Below are positions 24,399 through 33,576 of a stretch of 39,222 nt of DNA, in pieces. This DNA is from Rhodocyclaceae bacterium UBA1310 (GTDB lineage: Bacteria > Pseudomonadota > Gammaproteobacteria > Burkholderiales > Rhodocyclaceae). Under the pieces are notes generated by a model. The model searched no databases. It was not told the DNA's origin and saw nothing but the letters and a program-made list of their open reading frames with translations. How positions within the stretch are numbered: the stretch's first letter is position 1; each line of letters opens with the position of its first letter. Location: positions 1 through 39,222 of the forward strand of contig DBTS01000007.1 of assembly GCA_002307175.1 (NCBI GenBank), given 5' to 3'. Both the position numbers and the translations under genes were made by a program.

Positions 24399-24705
24399 GG
24401 TTCTTCAGACTTTAGTGTGGGTCGCAAATCGCTTCTGCAGGCTCCAACACGGGGCCGACACTGTAGGGCGGAGGGAGCGTAGCGATTTCCGCCGCAACCT
24501 GCCGAGCGGGGATACCGACTCCACTTTGGGAGTGGGCTTTGAAAACAGATTTCATGATAGGGGCAAGTTAACATCTTTACCCGCCAGATTGGACGATCTG
24601 TGTCCGGCGGAATTCGCTTCGCTCTCTCCGCCCTACCCTGAACGCTCGCCATGCCAGGCTGTGGCTGAGGACATGAGACATACCCACACTAAAGTCTGAA
24701 GGACC
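24399..24705. mobile_element. MITE-like element B (307 bp)
   Basis: Ends GGTTCTTCAGACTTTAGTG and (complement) GGTCCTTCAGACTTTAGTG are inverted repeats with one mismatch in 24 bases. Flanking 8-mers CCAGTTTT (24391-24398) and CCGATTTT (24706-24713) match at 6 of 8. The interior holds two oppositely oriented REP-like units (24463-24494 and 24606-24636, GGCGGAATTCGC type), so the RNA or single strand could fold into one long hairpin. No coding capacity. Confidence 0.75.
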
Positions 24706-24831
24706 CCGATTTTCATGTAAATCCAGCAGGGTCAGGTACCATCGCAGTGCGGTTCTCGCAGGCAATGTGGGAGCGACCGCCATCCTCTCTAGGGTTTGTA
24801 CCATCAGTCGGAGCCTGCCACACTCCCGGGC

Positions 24832-25509
24832 ATGCCTAGAAAACCCCTCAATCCGGACTCCCTCAAACGCCTCACCTCGCGTCAGCAGCGCTTCGTCGAG
24901 GAATATCTGGTCGATCTCAACGCCACCCAGGCAGCCCGCCGTGCTGGTTATTCTGCGCGTTCTGCGTACGCCAGGGGCTCCGAATTGCTGCAGTCTCTGC
25001 ACATCCGGGAAGCGGTGCAGAAAGCCCGTGCCGAGCAGCAGGTACGTACCCGCATCAATGCCGATCGCATCCTGCTTGAAATCGCCCGGCTTGCCCTTTA
25101 CGACCCACGCAAGTTCTTCGATGCCGAAGGCAGCCCCCTGCGCATCACCGATCTCGATGCCGATACCGCCGCCGCCCTCAATGGCATAGAAGTCGTCGAG
25201 CAATACACCGGGCGCGGCGCCGAGCGCCAGTTCGTCGGCTTCGTCAAAAAATACAAACTCGTCGACAAAGGCCCCAATCTGGATCGCCTCATGAAACACC
25301 TCGGCCTCTATTCCGCTGACAACCGCCAGCGTACCGATCCCCTCGAAACCCTTCTCCAGGCCATTGCCGGCGGCAACAGCAGCGTCCTCCGGCCCGTGCC
25401 GCAAGACCCCGAGCGCCCCACCGAAGCGCCCGCCGGAGAACGGCCAGCCGAGGAAGAAGGGGAGGAGAGTTGCATGGACGAAGATGAAGAGGGGCAGGGC
25501 GGGGAGTAG
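24832..25509 (+). CDS. Phage terminase small subunit
   Basis: The 225-residue protein has the Terminase_2-type small-subunit domain: LTSRQQRFVEEYLVDLNATQAARRAGYS, then SELLQSLHIREAVQ. The N-terminal HTH should recognise the packaging site of a phage genome. The C-terminal tail is Pro/Glu-rich and acidic (EEEGEESCMDEDEEGQ), an unusual ending that may be a frame run-on. The ATG at 24832 is fixed by the MPRKPLNPDSLKRLT start; no strong ribosome site. The large subunit follows only after a 423-base gap. Confidence 0.88.
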   Translation: MPRKPLNPDSLKRLTSRQQRFVEEYLVDLNATQAARRAGYSARSAYARGSELLQSLHIREAVQKARAEQQVRTRINADRILLEIARLALYDPRKFFDAEGSPLRITDLDADTAAALNGIEVVEQYTGRGAERQFVGFVKKYKLVDKGPNLDRLMKHLGLYSADNRQRTDPLETLLQAIAGGNSSVLRPVPQDPERPTEAPAGERPAEEEGEESCMDEDEEGQGGE

Positions 25510-25517
25510 ATGGTTTT

Positions 25518-25549
25518 GTAGGGTGCCAATGAGCGCAGCGAATTGCACC
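25518..25549. repeat. REP-like palindrome 1, TAGGGTGCCAAT type
   Basis: GTAGGGTGCCAATGAGCG runs into CAGCGAATTGCACC: GGTGC and GCACC arms with inner AAT/ATT pairing. It starts 9 bases after the terminase small-subunit stop. Same family as units at 25634, 25759, 30043, 35271, 36718 and 36827. Confidence 0.75.
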
Positions 25550-25633
25550 TTCCGCGTGCTTTTCAGGCTCGCGGGGCACACGTCCGCAGGTAACGCCGCT
25601 CGTCCCGGTGAACGTACGCGCGGATGCCCGTTC

Positions 25634-25667
25634 GGTGCAATTCGCTGAACGCTCATTGGCACCCTAC
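25634..25667. repeat. REP-like palindrome 2, opposite orientation
   Basis: GGTGCAATTCGCTGAACG leading to CTCATTGGCACCCTAC; inverse orientation to the unit at 25518. With that unit it forms a larger inverted pair of the kind seen in BIME structures. Confidence 0.75.
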
Positions 25668-25758
25668 GGTGAGTCCCGGTGCCTTGCTCTGGCCCCAATT
25701 GTAGCCTGGGTAGCCAGTAATCAAACCAATTCCACGTGGCAATCTCCTATGCTTGTTC

Positions 25759-25792
25759 GGTGCAATTCGCTCATCGCTCATTGGCACCCTAC
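25759..25792. repeat. REP-like palindrome 3
   Basis: GGTGCAATTCGCTCATCG leading to CTCATTGGCACCCTAC, same orientation as the unit at 25634. Three units fill much of the 25510-25932 gap between the two terminase genes. Confidence 0.75.
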
Positions 25793-25932
25793 AACAGCAT
25801 CCATGCCGTTGATGTGTGTGAAATGTGTAGAACGCTGCAGCGCCATATACCCCTCTAGGGTTCGCACTGTGGCTGGCGCTGGCCGACACTCGTGGCCATG
25901 CGAACACACACTTCAATCCTGAGGGCGAGCGC

Positions 25933-27507
25933 GTGATCCACGAGCCTCTCCTGCCACTTCCGCATGATGCGGCGGAACTCTCGCGCTGCCTGGCGAACCC
26001 GGAATGGCGGCTGTTTTCCGGCTGCCTGTACAAGATCATGATCAAGGGAGATGACGCTGGCGGTGGGGAAACCTACGTGCTGCCGTTTCGCCCGAACGCT
26101 GCGCAGCGCCGCTTCATTGAACGCCTATGGCATCGGAATATCATCCTGAAGGCCCGCCAGCTCGGCTTCACCACGCTTGTCTCGGTGCTCTGGCTCGATC
26201 ATGCCTTGTGGAATGCCGACCAGCGTTGCGGCATGATCGCGCAGGATCGCGAGGCCGCCGAAATGATCTTTCGAGACAAGGTGAAGTTCGTGTATGACAA
26301 TCTCCCCGCGCCGATCCGCGAGCGGTTTTCCCTGCTGCGGGATTCCGCCAGCGAGCTGCTCTTCGCGCACAACAACAGCAGCATCCGCGTGGCAACGTCG
26401 ATGCGCTCAGGCACCATCCACCGCCTGCACGTTTCCGAATTCGGCAAGATCTGCGCGAAAACGCCAGACAAGGCGCAGGAGGTGATGACCGGCTCCATCC
26501 CCGCTGTGCCCACGAATGGCATCGTGGTGATCGAAAGCACTGCCGAAGGCCGCCAGGGCGAATTCTTCGAACTCGTGCAGCGCGCCCGCAACGTGCACAC
26601 CGAGCACCGCATCCTCACCCCGCGTGATTATCGCTTCCATTTTTACGCCTGGTGGCAGGAGCCCAAATACCGCCTCGATGCGCGCACCGTGCCCGTCTCC
26701 CGCGAAGAGCATGATTACTTCGATTTCATCGAGCAGCAGGAAGCCTGCACCATCGATGCCGATCAGCGCGCCTGGTACGTTGCCACCCGGCAGGCCGATT
26801 TCCTTGGCCGTGAGGAACGTATGTGGCAGGAATACCCCTCCACGCCAGACGAAGCCTTCCAGGCCTCCACCGATGGCTACTACTACGCCCGCGATATGGC
26901 CGCGCTGAGAAAGCGCGGCGGCATCCGCGAAGTGCCCGTGCTCGATCTGCCCGTGAACACCTTCTGGGATATCGGCAACAGCGATGGCACCGCCATCTGG
27001 TTTCATCAGGAGCTGCGCGGCGAAGACCGCTTCATCGGCTACTACGAAAGCCACGGAGAAGACCTGCGCCACTACGTTGCCCATCTGCAGGGCAGGGGCT
27101 GGCTGTATGGCGCCCACTTCCTGCCGCACGATGCCGATCACAAGCGCCTGGGGGATTACAACCGCTCCACGCGCGAACTTCTCCAGCAGCTCCTGCCCGG
27201 CCAGCGCTTTGTCACCGTGCCCCGGGTCACCTCGCTGATGGCCGGCGTGCATGCCGTGCGCAAGCACCTCAAAACCGTGTGGCTCGATGCCGCTGCATGC
27301 AAGCGGGGCATTGAGCGACTCGATGGCTACAAGAAAAAATTCTCCCGCGCCGACAACCGTTTCATCGACCAGCCCGACAAGGCCAATGGCTGCAGCGAAG
27401 GTGCGGATGCGCTGCGCCAGTGGGCCCAGGCCAAAGAACTCAGCCTGCTCGCCAGCCCCGCCCAGGCCGACTATCAGGAAGCCCCGCCAAGCGATTGGCG
27501 CCTTTGA
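25933..27507 (+). CDS. Phage terminase large subunit
   Basis: The 524-residue packaging motor has an N-terminal ATPase and a C-terminal nuclease. The ATPase shows a variant Walker A around residues 70-80 (IILKARQLGFTTLVSVLW) and a HRLHVSEFGKI segment at the usual Walker B-like place. The nuclease half begins at about residue 335 (NTFWDIGNSDGTAIW) and continues with HDADHKR. Length is normal and no stop interrupts it, so it may still be functional. The start is a GTG at 25933 behind GAGGG. It is 11 bases upstream of the portal gene. Confidence 0.93.
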   Translation: MIHEPLLPLPHDAAELSRCLANPEWRLFSGCLYKIMIKGDDAGGGETYVLPFRPNAAQRRFIERLWHRNIILKARQLGFTTLVSVLWLDHALWNADQRCGMIAQDREAAEMIFRDKVKFVYDNLPAPIRERFSLLRDSASELLFAHNNSSIRVATSMRSGTIHRLHVSEFGKICAKTPDKAQEVMTGSIPAVPTNGIVVIESTAEGRQGEFFELVQRARNVHTEHRILTPRDYRFHFYAWWQEPKYRLDARTVPVSREEHDYFDFIEQQEACTIDADQRAWYVATRQADFLGREERMWQEYPSTPDEAFQASTDGYYYARDMAALRKRGGIREVPVLDLPVNTFWDIGNSDGTAIWFHQELRGEDRFIGYYESHGEDLRHYVAHLQGRGWLYGAHFLPHDADHKRLGDYNRSTRELLQQLLPGQRFVTVPRVTSLMAGVHAVRKHLKTVWLDAAACKRGIERLDGYKKKFSRADNRFIDQPDKANGCSEGADALRQWAQAKELSLLASPAQADYQEAPPSDWRL

Positions 27508-27518
27508 GGAATCACACC

Positions 27519-29927
27519 ATGGATATCACCGACCAGTACCAGTCCCTTCTCGCCAACGCCAACGCTAATAGCACTGCCAATCAGCCACAGGGCATCCCGC
27601 CCACCAATCCCTTCGGCCACACGCCAGAGCCCGATGGTGACGACACCGGCCTGCGCCGCGAAGAAGACGCCCCCGCCGATCCGCTCGCCCTCACGCTCGA
27701 TGAATACACCGAATTCCTCGAAGAGATCGAAGAGCAGCCGCAGTGGCGCAGTATTGCCGACCGCGAGATGGATTATGCGGATGGCAATCAGCTCAATTCC
27801 GAGCTACTGCGCAAGATGGCCGAGCTGGGCATTCCGCCCGCCGTTGAAAACCTCGTCGGCCCCGCGCTGCTCGCCATCCAGGGCTATGAAGCCACCGTGC
27901 GCACCGATTGGCGCGTCTCCTCCGCGAACGCTGGCAACGAGCAGGATGTGGCCGATGCCATCAATGCCCGCCTCAACGAAGCCGAGCGCGAATCCGGCGC
28001 GGATCGCGCCATGTCCGAAGCCTTCCGCCCGCAGGCCGGCTGCGGTGTGGGCTGCATGGAAGTGTCGCGCAATTCCGACCCCTTCGGCTATCCCTACCGC
28101 TGCATCGCCGTGCACCGCTCCGAAATCTACTGGGACTGGAAATCCCGCGAGGCCGATCTCTCGGATGCCCGCTGGCTCATCCGCCAGCGCTGGCTGCCCG
28201 CCGAGCGCATCGCCATGGTCTTCCCCGATTCGCGTGATCTCATCAGCACCATTGGCCGCAACGGCCCCGGCTGGTGGGGTGATGTCTCCTTCACGCTCGA
28301 TGGTGGCACCTCCACCGGCCTCAAAGACGCCTGGGAAGCCGCCCGAGGCTGGACGATCCAGGAAGACCGCTGGTACAACCCCACCAGCAAGGAACTGTGC
28401 CTGTGCGAAGTGTGGTACCGCCGCTGGACGCCCGCCACCCTGATCAAGGCCCCCGATGGCCGCATGGTGGAGTATGACGAAAACAACCCCGCGCACACCC
28501 TCGCCGTGGCCCAGGGCATGGTGCAGGTCTCCAAAGCCATCGTCGCCCGCGTGCGCCGCAGCTACTGGCTCGGCCCGCACTGCCTGCACGATGGCCCCAC
28601 ACCCTACACCCATCGCCAGTTCCCGTATGTCATTTTTTGGGGCTTCCGCGAAGACACCACCCGCGTGCCCTTCGGGTATGTTCGCGATATGGTCTACTCC
28701 CAGGATTCCCTCAACTCCGGCATCTCCAAGCTGCGCTGGGGCATGAGCGTGGTGCGCACCGAGCGTACCAAGGGTGCCGTCGCGATGAGTGATGAGCAAC
28801 TGCGCCGCCAGATCTCCCGTGCCAACGCCGATATCGTGCTCGATGCCCAGCACATGGCCCAGCCCGGCGCCCGCTTCGATGTGGTGCGCGATTACACCCT
28901 CACCGAGCAGCACTTCAAGATGCTCGAAGACAACCGCAGCGCCATCCAGCGCACCAGCGCCGTCTCCGCCGCCTTCAGCGGGCAGGGTGGCAATGCCCAG
29001 TCAGGTTTTCAGGAACAGATCCAGGTCGAGCAGACCAACCAGTCGCTGGCCACCATGATGGATAACTTCCGCGCCGGGCGCCGGCAGGTCGGCGAACTCC
29101 TCATGGCCATGATCCTCCAGGATATGGGCGACAAACCCGAAGCCGTCACCATCCCCGGCGATGCCGTGCACCCCGACCGTCGCGTCACCGTCAACCAGCC
29201 CGCGCTCGACGAACTTGGCCAGCGCTTCCTCACCAACGATCTGCAGCGCACCCGCCTCAAGGTGGCACTCGACGACGTGCCCAGCACCAACAGCTATCGC
29301 GGCCAGCAGCTCAACGCCATGTCCGAAGCCGTCAAGAGCCTGCCGCCCAACATCCAGGCCGCCGTGCTGCCCTATCTCGTCAGCCTCATGGATGTGCCCT
29401 TCAAGAAAGAAGTCGTTCAGGCCATCCGCACCGCCGGCCAGCAGCCCACGCAGGATCAGATCCAGCAACAGATCAACCAGGCCGTGCAAAACGCGCTGAG
29501 CCAATCCAGTCACGATCTCAAAAGCCGCGAACTCGATCTCAAGGAGCAGGAAATCCAGGCCCAGATCAGGCTGGCGAACGCCAAGGCCATCGAATCCGGT
29601 GTGCAGGCCGCCTACGGCGCCATGCAGGGCGGCGTGCAGGTGGCAAGCATGCCCCAGATTGCCCCGATTGCCGACAACATCATGCAGGGCGCCGGCTACC
29701 AGTCACCGGGTGCAGCGGCAGACAACCCCAACTTCCAGACCCCCGCAGGGCAGGGGCAGGCACCACAAGCGCAAATGCCCCAGCAAGGCTCCGATCAGCA
29801 AGCCGTGCCCCGAAACGCCGGGATTCCCGGCACACCCGTACCCCAGGTGCGGCAGAACTCGCATCCGCTATACCCGCCCGTGGCGGGTGGCGCAGAGGCA
29901 GGGATGGGAGATGCAGAGGGCAGGTGA
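27519..29927 (+). CDS. Phage portal protein, P22-like
   Basis: The 802-residue protein resembles P22-type portals, the dodecameric ring through which DNA enters the head: ENLVGPALLAIQGYEATVRTDW, then CIAVHRSEIYWDWKSREADL and WLIRQRWLPAERI. The last 200 residues hold a coiled coil (HDLKSRELDLKEQEIQAQIR) and a Gln/Pro-rich tail. It starts at ATG 27519 behind a GAGGA site. It directly follows the large terminase, as in many tailed phages, but no scaffold, capsid or tail gene comes after it. Confidence 0.9.
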   Translation: MDITDQYQSLLANANANSTANQPQGIPPTNPFGHTPEPDGDDTGLRREEDAPADPLALTLDEYTEFLEEIEEQPQWRSIADREMDYADGNQLNSELLRKMAELGIPPAVENLVGPALLAIQGYEATVRTDWRVSSANAGNEQDVADAINARLNEAERESGADRAMSEAFRPQAGCGVGCMEVSRNSDPFGYPYRCIAVHRSEIYWDWKSREADLSDARWLIRQRWLPAERIAMVFPDSRDLISTIGRNGPGWWGDVSFTLDGGTSTGLKDAWEAARGWTIQEDRWYNPTSKELCLCEVWYRRWTPATLIKAPDGRMVEYDENNPAHTLAVAQGMVQVSKAIVARVRRSYWLGPHCLHDGPTPYTHRQFPYVIFWGFREDTTRVPFGYVRDMVYSQDSLNSGISKLRWGMSVVRTERTKGAVAMSDEQLRRQISRANADIVLDAQHMAQPGARFDVVRDYTLTEQHFKMLEDNRSAIQRTSAVSAAFSGQGGNAQSGFQEQIQVEQTNQSLATMMDNFRAGRRQVGELLMAMILQDMGDKPEAVTIPGDAVHPDRRVTVNQPALDELGQRFLTNDLQRTRLKVALDDVPSTNSYRGQQLNAMSEAVKSLPPNIQAAVLPYLVSLMDVPFKKEVVQAIRTAGQQPTQDQIQQQINQAVQNALSQSSHDLKSRELDLKEQEIQAQIRLANAKAIESGVQAAYGAMQGGVQVASMPQIAPIADNIMQGAGYQSPGAAADNPNFQTPAGQGQAPQAQMPQQGSDQQAVPRNAGIPGTPVPQVRQNSHPLYPPVAGGAEAGMGDAEGR

Positions 29928-30042
29928 GGGGAGATGAGGGGGGGTGAGAGGGGAAGGCGGCAGAGCGCCGCCCGTGGGCAGTTCTCCCGAGGCTGGCCGC
30001 CACACCGCGCCAGCCTGATCGCTCCCACGGGCGATGTTTTGC

Positions 30043-30089
30043 GTAGGGTGCGGCGCAGCCGGAACAATGGACCGCAGCGGAATTGCACC
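30043..30089. repeat. Diverged REP-like unit
   Basis: GTAGGGTGCGGCGCAGCC, then CAGCGGAATTGCACC. It keeps the outer GGTGC/GCACC arms of the family but has a longer interior, like the unit inside element A (10104-10140). Confidence 0.55.
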
Positions 30090-30187
30090 GGTCAAACAAC
30101 CCTTCGCGCGGAGCGCGCAAGCTGACGTGAGCCACGGAGGTTCAGAATGTCCCTTCTAATCCTGGCAGGATGTTGCCGTTTCTGATC

Positions 30188-30236
30188 GCACCCACGGTCC
30201 TCCGTGGGTGCGCACGTCCCACCGCTCTGCGGTGGG
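30188..30236. repeat. Two adjacent perfect hairpins
   Basis: GCACCCACGG / CCGTGGGTGC with a 4-base loop (30188-30211) is followed six bases later by CCCACCGC / GCGGTGGG with a 3-base loop (30218-30236). They could end the STAND-PRTase transcript, which runs leftwards, or be a REP-type pair. Confidence 0.7.
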
Positions 30237-30342
30237 CCTCACGCGCAAATTTGCCCGACGTAGTTGTTGGCAGACAGGCAAAAAGTGAGACTTGACCCCC
30301 GGCGTTTGGTCTGGAAATTTAGGTGATCCCAGCGTTCGTTCT

Positions 30343-33300
30343 CTACGAATTCGGCCTAGCTAATAATGGGCGCCATGGACGATCCCCCGAACGTGATGCA
30401 AATATGATAGGGAGGTTATTGTTTGGACACGTATCGGGAAATGCGATTAGTAACGACTGCGTTCCTACACCAAGCGATTCTTTGTATAGACCATTGGCAA
30501 GTCTAGTGCAAAGCGACTTTGCTCGATCATGTTGTTGTTGATCAACCCAAAAGCCGTGCCCTTGTTGATGAAAGGCGCGATTTTCATCGGTCAAAGTCTC
30601 ACATACATATGGTTTTGTGTCTATGGATGAGTAGCGCTTTAAACACTCTTCTATTGTGGTATATGCTTCTTTTGTAGCAAACAAAATAATTAAAAATATA
30701 GGTATTTTTTTTGCTGAAACAGGCTCTTGAATCTCATTAAGAAAGACAGAAAGACTTTCTTCGATTGTTCTTCCTGTTCCTGCAATATCATCTACTACAA
30801 CCAAAGCACTTGGTCGATCATTTTCCGAGGAAACGCGGCGTGCAGCTTTACCTGGTTCGATAACGCTGTCCATAAGAAGATTATTCTCTTTTGCATAAGC
30901 CCTAGCGTAAGCGGAGCCACTCTTCCCTGGCCCGTCTATATAGGTTACGAGTAAATCCCGTCTTTTTTCTACTTTACTTTCGCGAAAAATCGGTGGTGTT
31001 GCACGGACAACAACGTTTTTATGCGCAAAAATTAGCTTTTCAGAAATTTGAAGATGAGACACAAACTTTAAATTTTGCAAAATTATAAACAGAAGTCGTT
31101 GTTCTTGAGGTTCTGAAACTTGCTCAAGCCATGCTCGCACTGTTTCACTAGTAATTTCATGGCCCCGATATAACGGCCAGTTTGAAATTAGTGACTCTAT
31201 TTCGATAGATTTTACATACGCTACGTCGTTGGCTTTCTCAATTTCATTCTGAAGTTCATCTGCCAATGTGCTTGAGATTAATTTATTTACTCCAACATCT
31301 CTAATCCAGCGTTGAAATATCGGAAGCTGCATAACTAACTCTCCATCGATGTCTTTCATTACATCCCGCCGGCAAAAATCCTCAATAATTGGACCAATTT
31401 CAGCAGGCTGGAGCATATTTGGAGAATTTTCGATAATCTTGGATTTATTTAAGACGCCCGTTCTTATAGCCCTCCCTATGGCGACAAGGGTTCTTAATCG
31501 CTTTAATTCAATAACCTCTGTTTTTTCTCTTTCGGCGTTTATCCCGTCTTTCCAAAAATGGGCAAAAGAATTTGTGTCGAGTTCAACGATTTTCCCATTT
31601 AAAGCGTGCTTAACGTCGCTTACAATAATATCTGTATCCCTTTGTGTTACTGCATTGCTAAATATCTTTGCGCAAAGCAATTTTGTATAATACGGATGGC
31701 CGTTGGTTAAATTAAAAATTTCATTAAGCGCTGAGTCTTCCCAGTTTAAAATGTTTCTTACGGGGGCTATTATTAGTTCCACGTAATCATTCCATTCTTC
31801 GCTTCGTGAAAAATAATCAAGCGGTTCTCGCACAAATTTGTTTAGTTGATCCCCTTGTGCTCCGATGATGAAGGGCATTTTTTCTCCGCCGACCAGAATA
31901 AACGCTAAATTTTTTCGAGCGGCTAGAGTTCTAAGGTTTGCAAAAAAAGTTTCCGCCAAACTTCCAAATCTATACATCTCGGGATGGATTTCGTCAAATT
32001 CATCTAATACGATAATAAATTTTTTATTTGGACATGTTGTTTCCAGGAATTTTACTATTGAGTTTAAAGGGGCTAGTGAGCCATCAAAACTTGGCGTAGG
32101 AAAATTAGCATTGATTGGAAGATGGCTTTGAAAAAAAGAATATACTTGTTCACCTAAAGATTTTAATGTGCTGGTGGCGTTTGCTGTACAGTATTCTCCC
32201 CATTCGAGGTAAAATGTTTCATAGGTAATTGGTAGGATTGCTTGTGTTTTTATGTAGGTTAAAACAGCTTGTGCGAGTGAGGTTTTCCCTATTCTTTTTT
32301 GTCCAGTAATGTACGTCGAACTCATCTGTTCTTTAAGTAGTCTGTTCCCTATGGATTGTATTTTTGATTTTCGTCCTACAAATTTGTCACCCTCTGCAAC
32401 TTCGAGACTATAAGGGTCTTGTTGCTCGAGTTGGGTCCAGTTGGTATTTGGGCTTTGCGCAATTAAATGCAAATCGAAAGAAAAATTAGTTCGTTCTCCG
32501 AATAACTGATTCCAACTTGCGCATATATTTAGTTTTACTAAGCTGGCTGGTGCTACAACTAATCCTTTGAGTGTTATTGCGAAATCTCCGGGTGGAATAT
32601 CTCCTAGATGAAGCTCTTCTGTTTCAAAAGCTATAGAGTTGTTGTCAAGAGAGTGTATGTTTACTAAAACATTTACAGCTATTCCAGGACCTCTGTTGAT
32701 CATTGGAATAGTTATTGTTATAGGTTTGCTGTCGTAATGTAATGCGTATCGCTTCTCTGCTACTAGAGGAGGTTTGCGTCGTGTTTCTAAAAGACATTTG
32801 AATTGACCTTCCTTCTTTTCTTTGAGAGAATCTAGTGCGGATTCTATGGTTTTTGCGAAATTAAATGCATAAAGTTTGGTTAAAAAAGAAGGGGATTTGG
32901 AGCATAACTTTTTTAGGTTTGTGCAGTTTTCTTTTAGTTTATCAAATTTGTATTTATATGTAGCGTCTTTGCATTCTGATAGCTCAAGTACTTGGTCGCA
33001 TATGGCAAATATGCTGCCCTTTATTGGCGTCCAATCATATGGTTGGAGGTATGCGTTTGGAAGTTTGTGTCGGAGATTGTTTTGTATTTCTTTTGTTATT
33101 CCGGCTATTTCTTCTATTGTATTTGGTAGGTTTTGCAAAATAAAAAGATTGGAGCATATTAATTCATGAAAACCTTTTAATGCTAGTATTTTTTCATATG
33201 TTTGTTTCTTTTTTTCGAGCTCTAGTGTTTTGATTTGATCTTTAAATCCGTTTTCAATAAGATCGATTATCTTCTTTTGGAGTAAATATTCTTCTTGGTC

Positions 33301-33576
33301 ATCTAAGGGTAGTAGAGAGTCTACTGACAAAGCTCTGATTGTAAGGATTGCGGACTTGCGGCATCCTTCCCTGTGCTGTATCGCGAGATCTATTATTTCA
33401 GAAACATTTTTTTTCTCGTTTTCAGATGGTAGGTTGCAAAAATATATAATTGACTTTTTGAAAAACGTCAAGGCTTTTTTAAGGTGGTGAGGGGTGTTTG
33501 GTTTGCTTTGGTGATGGGTGATTTCTGTCTCCATGTCCCATATAAAATTGTTTGTGTCGGCGCTAGTATTTGACAT
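30343..33576 (-). CDS. STAND/AAA NTPase fused to phosphoribosyltransferase domain
   Basis: The 1077-residue protein has four parts. Residues 1 to about 260 are helical and unrecognised. About 262-375 form an Ig-like beta domain (KPITITIPMINRGPGIAVNV). About 395-760 are a STAND/AAA_16-type NTPase: DKFVGRKSKI, Walker A GQKRIGKTS (GKT at 430-432), Walker B IIVLDEFDE (Asp525), a GHPYY motif near 625 and a winged-helix part. The last ~220 residues are a type I phosphoribosyltransferase with the PRPP loop VVVDDIAGTGRT (Asp929-Asp930). The PRTase resembles PRTase-CE domains predicted as effectors in bacterial conflict systems. The gene is far richer in A+T than its surroundings. A role as an NLR-like antiphage sensor is inference. 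Confidence 0.88.
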   Translation of the reverse strand: MSNTSADTNNFIWDMETEITHHQSKPNTPHHLKKALTFFKKSIIYFCNLPSENEKKNVSEIIDLAIQHREGCRKSAILTIRALSVDSLLPLDDQEEYLLQKKIIDLIENGFKDQIKTLELEKKKQTYEKILALKGFHELICSNLFILQNLPNTIEEIAGITKEIQNNLRHKLPNAYLQPYDWTPIKGSIFAICDQVLELSECKDATYKYKFDKLKENCTNLKKLCSKSPSFLTKLYAFNFAKTIESALDSLKEKKEGQFKCLLETRRKPPLVAEKRYALHYDSKPITITIPMINRGPGIAVNVLVNIHSLDNNSIAFETEELHLGDIPPGDFAITLKGLVVAPASLVKLNICASWNQLFGERTNFSFDLHLIAQSPNTNWTQLEQQDPYSLEVAEGDKFVGRKSKIQSIGNRLLKEQMSSTYITGQKRIGKTSLAQAVLTYIKTQAILPITYETFYLEWGEYCTANATSTLKSLGEQVYSFFQSHLPINANFPTPSFDGSLAPLNSIVKFLETTCPNKKFIIVLDEFDEIHPEMYRFGSLAETFFANLRTLAARKNLAFILVGGEKMPFIIGAQGDQLNKFVREPLDYFSRSEEWNDYVELIIAPVRNILNWEDSALNEIFNLTNGHPYYTKLLCAKIFSNAVTQRDTDIIVSDVKHALNGKIVELDTNSFAHFWKDGINAEREKTEVIELKRLRTLVAIGRAIRTGVLNKSKIIENSPNMLQPAEIGPIIEDFCRRDVMKDIDGELVMQLPIFQRWIRDVGVNKLISSTLADELQNEIEKANDVAYVKSIEIESLISNWPLYRGHEITSETVRAWLEQVSEPQEQRLLFIILQNLKFVSHLQISEKLIFAHKNVVVRATPPIFRESKVEKRRDLLVTYIDGPGKSGSAYARAYAKENNLLMDSVIEPGKAARRVSSENDRPSALVVVDDIAGTGRTIEESLSVFLNEIQEPVSAKKIPIFLIILFATKEAYTTIEECLKRYSSIDTKPYVCETLTDENRAFHQQGHGFWVDQQQHDRAKSLCTRLANGLYKESLGVGTQSLLIAFPDTCPNNNLPIIFASRSGDRPWRPLLARPNS

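Larger units (their letters stand above)
29928..30342. other. Gap between portal and STAND-PRTase gene
   Basis: About 415 bases with one REP-like unit (30043-30089) and two adjacent hairpins (30188-30236), and no supported gene. Base composition changes at its right side from GC-rich to AT-rich. Confidence 0.6.

Noticed and set aside
25510..25800. Three palindromes considered as a CRISPR array
   Set aside because: Orientations differ, spacing is irregular, and the units are palindromic intergenic repeats also found elsewhere in the window; no cas genes.
27804..28913. 369-codon minus-strand frame opposite the portal gene
   Set aside because: Antisense shadow; low-complexity Gly/Ala/His composition typical of GC-rich reverse frames.
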